NCBI RefSeq assembly: GCF_019669085.1
Contig: NZ_AP024401.1
Location: 806,001-870,000, forward strand
From: Borrelia sp. HM
Lineage (GTDB): Bacteria; Spirochaetota; Spirochaetia; Borreliales; Borreliaceae
Direction: 5' to 3'
DNA: 64,000 nt
This document shows positions 35,901 to 44,259 of the stretch, one piece after another. The position numbers and the translations under genes were made by a program. A model generated the notes under the pieces. That model saw only the letters and a program-made list of their open reading frames with translations. It searched no databases and was not told the DNA's origin. How positions within the stretch are numbered: the stretch's first letter is position 1; each line of letters begins with the position of its first letter.

Positions 35901-37304
35901 GATATTAATTTGACTGGTCAATTGTCTATTGATGGTAATTTATATAATCCCAATCTTAATGGCAAATTTAATATATTAGATGGTTCAATAAGCAATGGAT
36001 ATCTAAAATCTTCTAGACAATATGGAAAGAATAGAATTTTAAATTTTGTCAATGTTCCAGTTATTATTAAGGACAATAACGTATATATTAAGCACGAGTT
36101 TAACTTGGATTATTATTCTAATCTCAATTTTGATGTTCATTTAAACTTAAATTTTTTAAGTGATAGTATTGTTGATTATTATAAAGTAAATATTGATGTT
36201 TTTGGTAGTTCTGGGGCGCCTATTCAATTTAATGACATAACTATAAATTTTACGGGACATGTTTTAGGTAATTTTTTAATTGAAGGTAATTTTGAAGAGG
36301 TTATGTTAACAGGAAATATAAATGTTTCGAATGCTTGGATTTACTTACTTGAAAATTCGATTGTTGATTTATTAATAGATCCTTATAAACTCTCAAGAAA
36401 GCCAATAGTATCTGATGTTAAATCTAAGGGTTTAGACATTGGTATGAAACTTAAAATTCATTTTGATAGTAATGTTGCTTTTCACTGGCCGGATAATAAG
36501 ATTTCTTTTTTAAATGCTTTTATTGCACGAGGAAATGAGCTTGAGGTTAAATTTGATACTAAAACGGATGATTTCCTTATTAAGGGAGATTTAAATATTG
36601 CAAGTGGTTCTTTTAATTATAATAATAAGCAATTTGCTTTTAAGAGTGGTTCATATATATCTTTTAATGAGAATAGAAATAAATTTGACCCTTGGGTAAA
36701 AGCTGAAGCAACAAATACCATTAAAGATGGTAGTGAAAATTTATTGGTAACGATGAACATAGATGGTCCTCTAAGTTTGTGGAGGCTAAACTTTTCATCT
36801 TATCCTGTACGAACAGAGCAGGAAATAAAATATCTCTTATCAAATGCAATAATTGGAGGTGAGCGTGGATTACAATCAGCAGGTACAAATACGGCAGAAA
36901 TGGCGCTTGGTATAGCTAGTGATATTCTTGTTGATCTAATCGTACAACCTATTGAAGATTATATGCGTTCTGTATTAAAATTAGACTTATTGAGTATCAA
37001 AACAGATATATTAAGGAATGCTATTGGTACCTTGGGGAATCCAACAACTTTTGCAGGTGTTCTTGATAAGACAAGTGTTAACGTAGGCAAGTATATTGTC
37101 GATGGTGTTTTTGCTAAAGCAGGATTTGGATTTTTAAAAGAAACAATCACACCGTTTTCTCAGAACTTAAACTTTAGTGTTAATTTTGGACTTGAGCTTG
37201 ATGCACCATTTTTCTTTATTGATTATGTTTTTAATTATAATTTTATGAAACATGGTCATGGGATAGGAAGCCATATATCTATTTTTTGGAAGTTTAAATA
37301 CTGA
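32916..37304 (+). CDS. tamB: TamB-like translocation and assembly protein (AsmA superfamily)
   Basis: 1462 residues. A single N-terminal membrane anchor (about 10-33) is followed by a very long run of amphipathic beta strands and a C-terminal DUF490/TamB domain (about 1150-1462; NITGNINVSNAWIY, FSSYPVRTEQEIKYLLSNAIIGG). Such proteins form a hydrophobic groove bridging the periplasm. The gene directly precedes bamA, and in Borrelia TamB has been reported to interact with BamA rather than a separate TamA. No Shine-Dalgarno is seen before the ATG, and a TATAAT at 32891-32896 would give a leader of only about 12 bases. Confidence 0.9.
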   Translation: MNLFFIRNKIALSFVFSVLIFISIFIVFILFIQVQVYSARSFIINYLELKSGFKIKYERIAPYFLSSIKIDNLELSLNEQDKILMNTVKVNLDLFKLLLGDKNIILDIFVRGSTLNLDLDDLFLNAQNFNSNRLDLGENSISYSILNKIFGGFGSLHVYLEDIKVYLKLNYDKFLRFQIKNLSLKTIDDDFLFNFVVDYSPISSISSNISTKDIPDSTFYFEGKFKKDLKDGYINFNFLKLHTGYFTLLKQGFQINYSKGNIEIFNVRENLDFNLRYDFNKNFLRLEALFFNVNLLNWIKLNDNLSAYNSYLDTSLNGQLAFSYDFKDKDLRYALLLDSSPKVDMKDKEIQGIRVQIKGNEKVADIQNVFIKLKRGFIGYKGFYSWTDLVPIGRLDFKSAKIFSFKDINGYLDFSNKNKYFVVKSDNFRIGRLKVQNLNMKTGFSKDKIHVDYLLDFINNKSKILLKGDFNKQNFNLNLGVKDFPMLFLKDVLPKSFITNIIPESFLSGKYLNLTSDFNVNTFDYVKSKLNNLNFTISSKLDNFSLVFDADGANDVYKVNYFNYSNSNYNVNSSFFVHLFEESLKINTKLNYLNRNYPLYFEWNFKDRYVNFEITPKARASLNYTDSLIVYFLNVKNFHFYNGNYELLFNINSYGNYQKVNNDLNVTLTEFRLDRLSDNPSYNFNFSFEGLYEHKKISLSNIKFVNSISNLQGQGNFNLNDRLDGNLNLFSNLNTERYFFGVDSNENSSYFVVRFHGLDFNNFKFLSFLNGKLNGHFIFILDFKENNLFNYSLSASLETDGLSLAGIPTYCSLNLGLIENNLNIYNIKAIQNKREILTGNFRYDIKNYIGVSNLNFSSKLFSSSVNINFQQFEDKLEEEFGILKKKTDGEVAFRALRYKGNDLSDLTIEFKNNFERFIMSSVEYDLVKCLYEYESGNFNFRLYDYLPLSFDASGSILGNKINSSIQDIKFDSNLISKDLLGSQTLFDFKKYFILYDINLTGQLSIDGNLYNPNLNGKFNILDGSISNGYLKSSRQYGKNRILNFVNVPVIIKDNNVYIKHEFNLDYYSNLNFDVHLNLNFLSDSIVDYYKVNIDVFGSSGAPIQFNDITINFTGHVLGNFLIEGNFEEVMLTGNINVSNAWIYLLENSIVDLLIDPYKLSRKPIVSDVKSKGLDIGMKLKIHFDSNVAFHWPDNKISFLNAFIARGNELEVKFDTKTDDFLIKGDLNIASGSFNYNNKQFAFKSGSYISFNENRNKFDPWVKAEATNTIKDGSENLLVTMNIDGPLSLWRLNFSSYPVRTEQEIKYLLSNAIIGGERGLQSAGTNTAEMALGIASDILVDLIVQPIEDYMRSVLKLDLLSIKTDILRNAIGTLGNPTTFAGVLDKTSVNVGKYIVDGVFAKAGFGFLKETITPFSQNLNFSVNFGLELDAPFFFIDYVFNYNFMKHGHGIGSHISIFWKFKY

Positions 37305-37323
37305 GTTATTTAAGGGGTTTGCT

Positions 37324-39783
37324 ATGCGTTTATTAAAAACTTTTGTTTTTATGATTTGTTTTTTATGTGTATTTGATTTTCTTTATGCTCAAGAGAACTA
37401 TACGGACAAAATAATAGATAGTATTAATTTTAATGGCCTTAAAAATATAAAGGAAAATGATCTTAGCTTTATTTTAAATTCTTATTTGGGGCAAGCTTAC
37501 TCTGATGAACTTTTTGATAAATTACAAATTGATCTTTATGCACTTGATTATTTTGAAGGATTTATTCGTCCTGAATTTAATTTAAAAGATGATAAGCTTG
37601 TTATTACATTTTTTGTCAAGGAAAAATCTTTAATAACCAGTGTTACTTTTATTGATAAGAGTGGGATTTTTTGGAATAGTGAATTGAGAGATAAATCAAG
37701 TGTTAAAGTAAAAGGAGCCTTAAATCTTTCAAAGATTAAAAAGAGTGTTGTTGAATTTGAAGAAATGTATAAAGAAGCTGGATATCTTGATGTTTCTATT
37801 GAATTTGATATTAAAGAAGAAAATAGCTTAGTAGATGTTGTTTTTAAAATTAATGCTGGTCCTAAATATATTGTCAAAGAGGTTTCTTTTGATGGTAATG
37901 TAAATTTTAAGAACAGTACTCTTAGAAAATATTTAGTATCAAAAACCGCATCTTTGTTTTCTGATGGCAAATATTTAGAATCAAATCTTGAAAAAGATAA
38001 GTCCCAGCTTGAGTCTTATTATAAGAATAATGGATATGTTAATGCAAAAGTTATAAATAATATTGTAAATATACAAGAGCCCGTTAATTCTAAAAAATTG
38101 GAAAAATGGGTTTACTTAAAATATTTTATTTCAGAAGGCGATGTTTTTAAGTTTGGTAAATGTGAAATTATTGGTAATTTGGTTTTTAAATTGGAAGAAT
38201 TGCAATCTTTAATTACCTTCAATGAAGGAGATATTTTTGATGATTCTAGATTTGAACAAGATTTTGCAAAAATTAGGGACAAATATTATTCAGATGGTTA
38301 TATTTTTACAGAGATTGTTCCTTCTCAAATGATAAGAGATGAATTTGTAGATTATTCCATTAAGATTACAGAAAAAGAAAAGGCACATATTGAGTCTATT
38401 ACTGTTTCAGGCAATAAAAGAACAGCTCAGTATGTAATACTGAGAGAAATTCCATTAGTAGAAGGTGATATTTTTAATTTAGAAAGACTTCGAATGGGAA
38501 TGCTTAATTTGCAAAGGATTGGTTATTTTGGGAATGTTGTACCTGATATTGTTCCAAGTAATATTGAAGGTTTGATGAAAATAAATTTTGCTGTGGAAGA
38601 GCGAGAGACGGCGAGTTTTAGATTTGGTATGAATTTTGGTGGAATTAATAATTCTTGGCTTCCATTTTCAATTTTTGGGCAATGGGAGGAATCTAATTTT
38701 TTAGGTAAAGGGCATTCTTTATCTGCAAAACTTAATCTTGCTTTTTCAGAGCAAAGCTTTAGATTTATGTTTGAAGATAATTGGTTTATGCAGACTAGGT
38801 GGACTATTGGGGGATTTGTTGATTTTTCACATTCTATAAATACAGCTTATCAGGATATTAATGGTCCTATCTTTATAGGAAAGAAGGAAGTTCCAGATCC
38901 TTTTGTAAGTTTGGGAACATATAATAGTGCTAAAAATTTTTCAGATTTTAATTTTATGAATTATTCTTTAGCTAAATTTAGTTTGAGTGGGTTTACTGGT
39001 TATAGTTTTTTAAACTATCTTGGCAAACAATCGTTTATTGGTACTCTACAGACAGCTTTAAAATATGTATATTATGATGATAATATTAATAGGCCTTCAA
39101 ATTATTATTTAAGAGATAATCATAATACTATTAGATTTGAAAATTCTCTTAGCCTTAGTGTTTCATGGGATACAAGAAATTCTCAATCTTTGGCTAATAA
39201 TGGGTTTTTACTTAAGCAGCAATTTGATTTTTTTGGTGGATTTTTATTTGGACAGAGTCACTTTTCAAAATCTACGACAACTTTTGAGAGATATTTCTCT
39301 TTGTTAGGATATCAAGATATTTTTAGCCCATTTTTTGATTTAATCTTAACTTTACGAAGTGTTTATTCAAATATTTTGCCGCCACTTGGAAATGGTTTTG
39401 AAATAGAAGCACAACCACATCATCTTATAGTGATTAGTGAAAATTTTATGATGTCAAGAGGTTGGGGAACTTTAAACAATATTTATAGTTCATTTGTTAA
39501 TACTATTCAGTTGTCAATGCCTTTAATTAAGAATATTCTGGTTTGGGATGTTTTATTTTTAGATATAGCTTCATATTCTTTAGAAGGACAAGCAAATTCT
39601 CTATTTGTTCCTTTTAGTAATTTTATTTTTAGTTGGGGATTTGGAGTTAGAAGTATATTACCTCAAATGCCTTTGTCTTTTGTAATAGCTTATCCATTTT
39701 ATTTTAATGATACAGGTGTGAATAGATATTATGATTATTTTAAAGGATTCAAATTTTTCTTAGCAGTTGATATGAGGTATTGA
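37324..39783 (+). CDS. bamA: BamA outer-membrane protein insertase
   Basis: 819 residues. A signal peptide (about 1-22, FLYAQ) is followed by five POTRA domains spanning roughly 25-420 (for example YKEAGYLDVSIEFDIKEE, GYVNAKVI, VSGNKRTAQYVILREIPLVEGD), then a 16-strand barrel ending in an aromatic residue (AVDMRY). It inserts outer-membrane proteins. AAGGGG precedes the ATG. The order tamB-bamA-skp-like makes one envelope biogenesis unit. Confidence 0.95.
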   Translation: MRLLKTFVFMICFLCVFDFLYAQENYTDKIIDSINFNGLKNIKENDLSFILNSYLGQAYSDELFDKLQIDLYALDYFEGFIRPEFNLKDDKLVITFFVKEKSLITSVTFIDKSGIFWNSELRDKSSVKVKGALNLSKIKKSVVEFEEMYKEAGYLDVSIEFDIKEENSLVDVVFKINAGPKYIVKEVSFDGNVNFKNSTLRKYLVSKTASLFSDGKYLESNLEKDKSQLESYYKNNGYVNAKVINNIVNIQEPVNSKKLEKWVYLKYFISEGDVFKFGKCEIIGNLVFKLEELQSLITFNEGDIFDDSRFEQDFAKIRDKYYSDGYIFTEIVPSQMIRDEFVDYSIKITEKEKAHIESITVSGNKRTAQYVILREIPLVEGDIFNLERLRMGMLNLQRIGYFGNVVPDIVPSNIEGLMKINFAVEERETASFRFGMNFGGINNSWLPFSIFGQWEESNFLGKGHSLSAKLNLAFSEQSFRFMFEDNWFMQTRWTIGGFVDFSHSINTAYQDINGPIFIGKKEVPDPFVSLGTYNSAKNFSDFNFMNYSLAKFSLSGFTGYSFLNYLGKQSFIGTLQTALKYVYYDDNINRPSNYYLRDNHNTIRFENSLSLSVSWDTRNSQSLANNGFLLKQQFDFFGGFLFGQSHFSKSTTTFERYFSLLGYQDIFSPFFDLILTLRSVYSNILPPLGNGFEIEAQPHHLIVISENFMMSRGWGTLNNIYSSFVNTIQLSMPLIKNILVWDVLFLDIASYSLEGQANSLFVPFSNFIFSWGFGVRSILPQMPLSFVIAYPFYFNDTGVNRYYDYFKGFKFFLAVDMRY

Positions 39784-39828
39784 TATAATTTAGTTAGTTA
39801 TTATACTGATATAATAAGGAGGAATGTT

Positions 39829-40347
39829 ATGTTTTTAATGATTCTTGTATTTTCATTTTTCTTCCCATTAAATATTTTTTCGGTAAATGTAACAAAGGTG
39901 GGTATTGTAGATTTTGAAAAAGTTGTGATTGGATTTTTGAGTCCCCAATTAAAATCTAATCTTGAAAAATTAAAAAATCGTTATCAAGAGGAAATAGATA
40001 TTTTAAATTCTAAGATTAAAGATTTAAAAAAAATGTATGATGAATCTATTAGTATTCATGATTTGGAGAATGCTAAATTATATGGTAATCAGTATAATTT
40101 AAAGATTGATGAGCTTAAAAAACTTAAAAGCCTGGCTAAGAATGATCTTGAGCAACAGAAGCGGATTAATATAAATAATTTAAATAGTGATGGGTTGCTT
40201 TGGAGCAAAATACTAAATGGTGTTCAATATGTTGCAGAAGCTAATGGTATTTCTTTGGTGATGAAAAAGGATAATCCTTATATTCTTTATTATAATAGTA
40301 CAGTTGATATAACAGATGATGTAATTAAACATTTGAGAGCTCAATAA
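39829..40347 (+). CDS. skp: Skp/OmpH-like periplasmic chaperone
   Basis: 172 residues with a signal peptide (about 1-19) and the OmpH pattern: KVGIVDFEKVVIGF, a long charged coiled coil (about 50-110), and VQYVAEANGISLVMKKDNPYILYYNSTVDITDDVI at the C terminus. Skp carries unfolded outer-membrane proteins to BamA, encoded directly upstream. A strong AAGGAGG sits before the ATG. Confidence 0.88.
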   Translation: MFLMILVFSFFFPLNIFSVNVTKVGIVDFEKVVIGFLSPQLKSNLEKLKNRYQEEIDILNSKIKDLKKMYDESISIHDLENAKLYGNQYNLKIDELKKLKSLAKNDLEQQKRININNLNSDGLLWSKILNGVQYVAEANGISLVMKKDNPYILYYNSTVDITDDVIKHLRAQ

Positions 40348-40439
40348 TAATAATAATATTAGGTTGTAGTAATTTTTATTTTAATATAATAATTGTTAAT
40401 TTGTATAAATTAGATGTGTTAATTAACTTTATAAATATA

Positions 40440-40469
40440 TTGTAAAGTTTTAATAATATCAATTATAAT
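40440..40469 (+). promoter_or_regulatory. probable sigma-70 promoter for mutS
   Basis: TTGTAA at 40440-40445, an 18-base spacer, and a perfect TATAAT at 40464-40469, in the 154-base gap between skp and mutS. The leader would be about 25 bases with no clear Shine-Dalgarno. Confidence 0.5.
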
Positions 40470-40501
40470 TTGATTATTGTTTAAATAATTTATTGATAAG
40501 T

Positions 40502-43087
40502 ATGAAAAAAGAGCTTACGCCTATGATGAGGCAATATTTAGATATTAAAGTCAAATATAGCGATGCTATTCTGTTTTTTAGAGTAGGTAGTTTTTATGAA
40601 ATGTTTTTTGATGATGCTATTGAGGGAAGTAAGCTTTTAGGTTTAACTCTTACTAAAAAAGATGATGTTCCTATGTGTGGAGTACCTTGTCATGCAAGTA
40701 AAGAATATATAAAAAAGTTAATTTTACTTGATAAAAAGGTTGCTATTTGTGAGCAAGGAGTACAATCGGACTCTAAAGGCGGGCCTTTAGAAAGAGAGGT
40801 TGTTGAGGTTATAAGTCCTGGAGTTATAGTTGATGAAGATTTTTTACAGGATGATATTAATAATTATTTAGTTGCTATTAGTGATTATAAGGGCTATTGT
40901 TCATTTTCTTATATAGATTTGTCAACATCTAAACTTGGAATAATTTTTTATGATGGAAATTTTTTAGCAAAATTAAGACGTGATATTGCAAAGTATTGTC
41001 CAAGAGAAATAATAGTTTCAGAGAATTTTTATTATCAATATTTAGATAAGCTTGTTCTTGATCGATTTTTAGTAAATAAAGTGCCTAATTGGCATTTAGA
41101 TAAAGAAATTGCAATAAGAACATTAAAAAATCATTTTAATGTTCTAAGTTTAAGTGCTCTTGGATTTAAAGAAGACGAGCCTTATTATATTGCATCTTTT
41201 TTAGTCATAGATTATATAAAGAACAACTTGAAGAATTTATTGAAAAATATTAATACAATTTATATTAATAATGATTCTTCGTATATGTTTCTTGATGATG
41301 TTACTCAAATAAATCTTGAACTTGTTAAGAATAATAATGATCTAAGTGTTAATTATTCTCTTTATTCAGTTTTAAATGAGTGTAAAACTTCAATGGGTAA
41401 GAGACTTTTAAGAGAATATATATTAAATCCGCTTATAGACATTGTTGCAATTAATAATAGATTGGATCATGTAGAATTTTTAAACAACAATATTAATTTA
41501 AGTATCAAGCTAAGAGATATTCTTGGTAATGTTTGGGATATTGAAAGAATAATCTCAAGACTTCAAATGAAAAAATATGCTAAAAGAGATTTTTTATTTA
41601 TTCGAGAAGCTTTAATTGTATTTTTTTCGATAAAGGAATTATTTAATGAGTATTCTTTTGATTATTGGATATTTAATATTAAGGATGAGAGTGATCTAGG
41701 AGAAATTTACTCTTTAATTAATGATTCTATTTCAGAAGATCGAGATGAAATTATTAAACATGGATATAATTCTAATATTGATCGTTTAAGAGAGCTTAAG
41801 AATAATGCAAGCAAATATATTGATGATTATCTTAATTTTGAGAGAAATTTTAGTAAGATTAATAATCTTAAAATTAAGAAAACTAACATTCGAGGTTTGT
41901 TTTTTGAGGTTACTAAGAGTTATTACGGACAAGTTCCATCTCATTTTATAGAAAGTCAAACTTTAAATTCTATTAAGAGATATAAAACCAATAAGCTTAT
42001 TGAACTTGAAAGAGAGATTAATGATGCTGAAGATAATTTATCAATTCTTGAGCAAGAAGTATTTGATAAAATAGCTTTAAAAATTGTAAGGCATAGTATA
42101 CTTATTAAAAGGCTTGCTGAATTTTATGCATATGTTGATGTAATTTCTAATTTTGCGTATTTAGCTAAGAAGAATGAATATGTAAAACCTACTTTGACTA
42201 ATAATAAAGAGATTATTCTTGAGCATGCCAGACATCCTGTTGTTGAACATTATATGAAGGGTGTTGGTACTTTTACTAAAAATTCTATAATGATTGACAG
42301 CGAAAAATATTTTTGTTTAATTACTGGTCCTAATATGGCAGGTAAGTCAACTTATTTACGTCAGACAGCTTTAGCTGTTTTAATGGGACATATTGGTTCT
42401 TTTGTACCTGCTGATAAAGCTATCATAGGAGTTACAGATAAAATTTTTTGTAGGATCGGAGCAAGTGATAATATCTCTAAAGGAGAATCTACATTTTTAG
42501 TAGAAATGAATGAGACGGCTAATATTTTAAGAAATGCAACACAAAATAGTTTGATCATTATGGATGAAGTTGGTAGAGGTACTAGTACTAATGATGGACT
42601 TGCTATTGCATGTTCAGTTGTTGAATATATTTTAGGATGTATTAAGTCTAGAAGTTTATTTGCAACCCATTTTCATGAACTTTCAGCTATTAATCATAAT
42701 TCTTTTGTTAATCTTTCGATGAAAATTGAAAAGCAAGGTAATGAGCTTATATTTTTAAGGGAAGTTGAAAAAAAACCTTCTCTTAATTCTTATGGAATTT
42801 ATGTTGCTCAAATAGCTGGAATACCTTTAAAAGTTATTGAGAGAGCTACTGTTATGCTTAAAAGTTTAACAAGTAGAGATCACTTGTATGTTACAAAATT
42901 TTTTACTTCAAATTTTTTTGCTATTAATAATAGTGAAGAAAAAATAGAAGAAGATTTATGTTATAAATCTGATCTTGATTCTTATTTAGAACTAAAAAAT
43001 ATTATTTCTAAGATAGATATAAATAATATTACTCCTTTACAGGCTATGGATTTACTAAGAGAAATAGTCTTAAAAATTGAAGTATAG
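40502..43087 (+). CDS. mutS: DNA mismatch-recognition protein MutS
   Basis: 861 residues from ATG 40502 (a TTG three codons earlier is in frame but no better supported). The mismatch-reading Phe-x-Glu lies in VGSFYEMFFDDA near residue 36. The ATPase has Walker A TGPNMAGKST near residue 610, Walker B LIIMDEVGRGTSTNDG, and ATHFHELS. This is MutS1, used in mismatch repair, not MutS2. It is a complete gene with its own candidate promoter; comF follows 9 bases later. Confidence 0.95.
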   Translation: MKKELTPMMRQYLDIKVKYSDAILFFRVGSFYEMFFDDAIEGSKLLGLTLTKKDDVPMCGVPCHASKEYIKKLILLDKKVAICEQGVQSDSKGGPLEREVVEVISPGVIVDEDFLQDDINNYLVAISDYKGYCSFSYIDLSTSKLGIIFYDGNFLAKLRRDIAKYCPREIIVSENFYYQYLDKLVLDRFLVNKVPNWHLDKEIAIRTLKNHFNVLSLSALGFKEDEPYYIASFLVIDYIKNNLKNLLKNINTIYINNDSSYMFLDDVTQINLELVKNNNDLSVNYSLYSVLNECKTSMGKRLLREYILNPLIDIVAINNRLDHVEFLNNNINLSIKLRDILGNVWDIERIISRLQMKKYAKRDFLFIREALIVFFSIKELFNEYSFDYWIFNIKDESDLGEIYSLINDSISEDRDEIIKHGYNSNIDRLRELKNNASKYIDDYLNFERNFSKINNLKIKKTNIRGLFFEVTKSYYGQVPSHFIESQTLNSIKRYKTNKLIELEREINDAEDNLSILEQEVFDKIALKIVRHSILIKRLAEFYAYVDVISNFAYLAKKNEYVKPTLTNNKEIILEHARHPVVEHYMKGVGTFTKNSIMIDSEKYFCLITGPNMAGKSTYLRQTALAVLMGHIGSFVPADKAIIGVTDKIFCRIGASDNISKGESTFLVEMNETANILRNATQNSLIIMDEVGRGTSTNDGLAIACSVVEYILGCIKSRSLFATHFHELSAINHNSFVNLSMKIEKQGNELIFLREVEKKPSLNSYGIYVAQIAGIPLKVIERATVMLKSLTSRDHLYVTKFFTSNFFAINNSEEKIEEDLCYKSDLDSYLELKNIISKIDINNITPLQAMDLLREIVLKIEV

Positions 43088-43096
43088 GTATATTAG

Positions 43097-43702
43097 ATGT
43101 GGAATTGGGTTATTGTAAAGAGCATATTTCTTCCTTTTTGTTCGTGTTGTCATAAAGATTATATTTATTTAAATGCTCTTTGTAAGAGTTGCATTGAATT
43201 TCTTCATTTTGATATCAAGATGAAAGATACTGATTGGTATTTTTTTGAGTATAAAAATGAATATAAAAGGTTAATCCTTGCTTATAAAAAATATGGACAA
43301 AGGTCGCTTGGTAAATTTTTTGCAAATGGGATTTATCAATTTTTAAAAAACATTGATTTTGATTTAGTTGTTAGCGTTCCTTGTAGTTTTAAAAGAAAGA
43401 TTGTTTATGGTTTTGATCATATGGAATATATTGGGAATTTATTGAGTAATAATGGAATAAATTATATCAATGTTTTTAAGCGAGGCTTAGGTAGGAGTCA
43501 AAAATTATTGAGTAGGGATTTGAGATATAGTAATTTAAAAAATAAAGTTAAATTGAAATTGAGATATAGAAATATTAATTTCAAAAAAATTGTGTTGATT
43601 GATGATATTGTAACAACAGGAATATCCATGTCTTTGTGTAAAGATATTCTTGTTAAACATGGAGCTTTTAGTGTTTTAAAGTTGTCAATTGCAAGGGCTT
43701 AG
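43097..43702 (+). CDS. comF: ComF-family phosphoribosyltransferase-like protein
   Basis: 201 residues. An N-terminal cysteine cluster (CSCCHKDYIYLNALCKSC, residues 14-31) is a zinc finger of the ComFC/double zinc ribbon type. The PRT motif VLIDDIVTTGISMSLC lies near residue 170. In competent bacteria ComFC helps single-stranded DNA uptake, and relatives act in general DNA metabolism. Borrelia is not known to be naturally transformable, so its role is open. Position beside mutS hints at DNA metabolism. Confidence 0.85.
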   Translation: MWNWVIVKSIFLPFCSCCHKDYIYLNALCKSCIEFLHFDIKMKDTDWYFFEYKNEYKRLILAYKKYGQRSLGKFFANGIYQFLKNIDFDLVVSVPCSFKRKIVYGFDHMEYIGNLLSNNGINYINVFKRGLGRSQKLLSRDLRYSNLKNKVKLKLRYRNINFKKIVLIDDIVTTGISMSLCKDILVKHGAFSVLKLSIARA

Positions 43703-43717
43703 GGTAATTTTATTATA

Positions 43718-43746
43718 TTGACATTTATTACCATTAATGCTAGCCT
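43718..43746 (+). promoter_or_regulatory. promoter for the rimP-nusA-infB operon
   Basis: TTGACA at 43718-43723, a 17-base spacer, and TAGCCT at 43741-43746 with an extended TGC directly in front. The weak -10 is offset by the perfect -35 and the extended motif. Predicted start is near 43753. Confidence 0.6.
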
Positions 43747-43770
43747 TTAAACAGGTTGATTGCTGTATTT

Positions 43771-43804
43771 AATAAGGTTCTTTTGAAAGGACCTTATTCT
43801 TTTT
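43771..43804 (+). terminator. terminator-like hairpin in the rimP-nusA leader
   Basis: AATAAGGTTC (43771-43780) pairs with GGACCTTATT (43789-43798) around an eight-base loop, with one G-U pair, followed by CTTTTT (43799-43804). It stands after the candidate promoter and 10 bases before the rimP start, so it could be an attenuator for the operon rather than the end of comF. Confidence 0.7.
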
Positions 43805-43814
43805 GGGAATGTGA

Positions 43815-44246
43815 TTGGTTAAAACTTTTGATAATAGTGAAATTTACAATTTAATAAAGAGTGTGACAGATCGTTTGGGAATTGAAATTATAGAAGTAAA
43901 TTTTTTCATGAAAAAAGGTGAGGGTAGGATTCAAATAGTTCTTTATAAAGATCATGAATTTGGGTGTGATACACTTTGTGATTTACATAAAATGATTTTA
44001 TTGCGCTTACAGTCAGTTATTAGGTATAACTTTAGTTTAGAAATCTCTACACCTGGGATAAATAGGAATATTAAGAGTGATAGGGAGTTCCAAATTTTTG
44101 AGGGTAAAAAGATTAAGTTAATGTTAGATAATGATTTTGAGGAAGGTTTGATCTTAAAAGCAGAAGCAGATAGTTTTATTTTTAAGACAGATAACAAAGA
44201 AATAAGAGTTCTTTATACTGATATAAAAAAGGCTAAATTATCATGA
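43815..44246 (+). CDS. rimP: ribosome maturation factor RimP
   Basis: 143 residues, required for 30S maturation. [39 protein letters not shown] and [30 protein letters not shown] are the RimP (YhbC) signature. TTG start at 43815, after GGGA. It precedes nusA and infB in the order conserved across bacteria. The hairpin 10 bases upstream may control it. Confidence 0.92.
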   Translation: MVKTFDNSEIYNLIKSVTDRLGIEIIEVNFFMKKGEGRIQIVLYKDHEFGCDTLCDLHKMILLRLQSVIRYNFSLEISTPGINRNIKSDREFQIFEGKKIKLMLDNDFEEGLILKAEADSFIFKTDNKEIRVLYTDIKKAKLS

Positions 44247-44259
44247 AGGAGTCGTTGGT

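Noticed and set aside
37548..37970. A 140-codon minus-strand frame
   Set aside because: Antisense to the POTRA region of bamA, with no start signal or recognisable motif.
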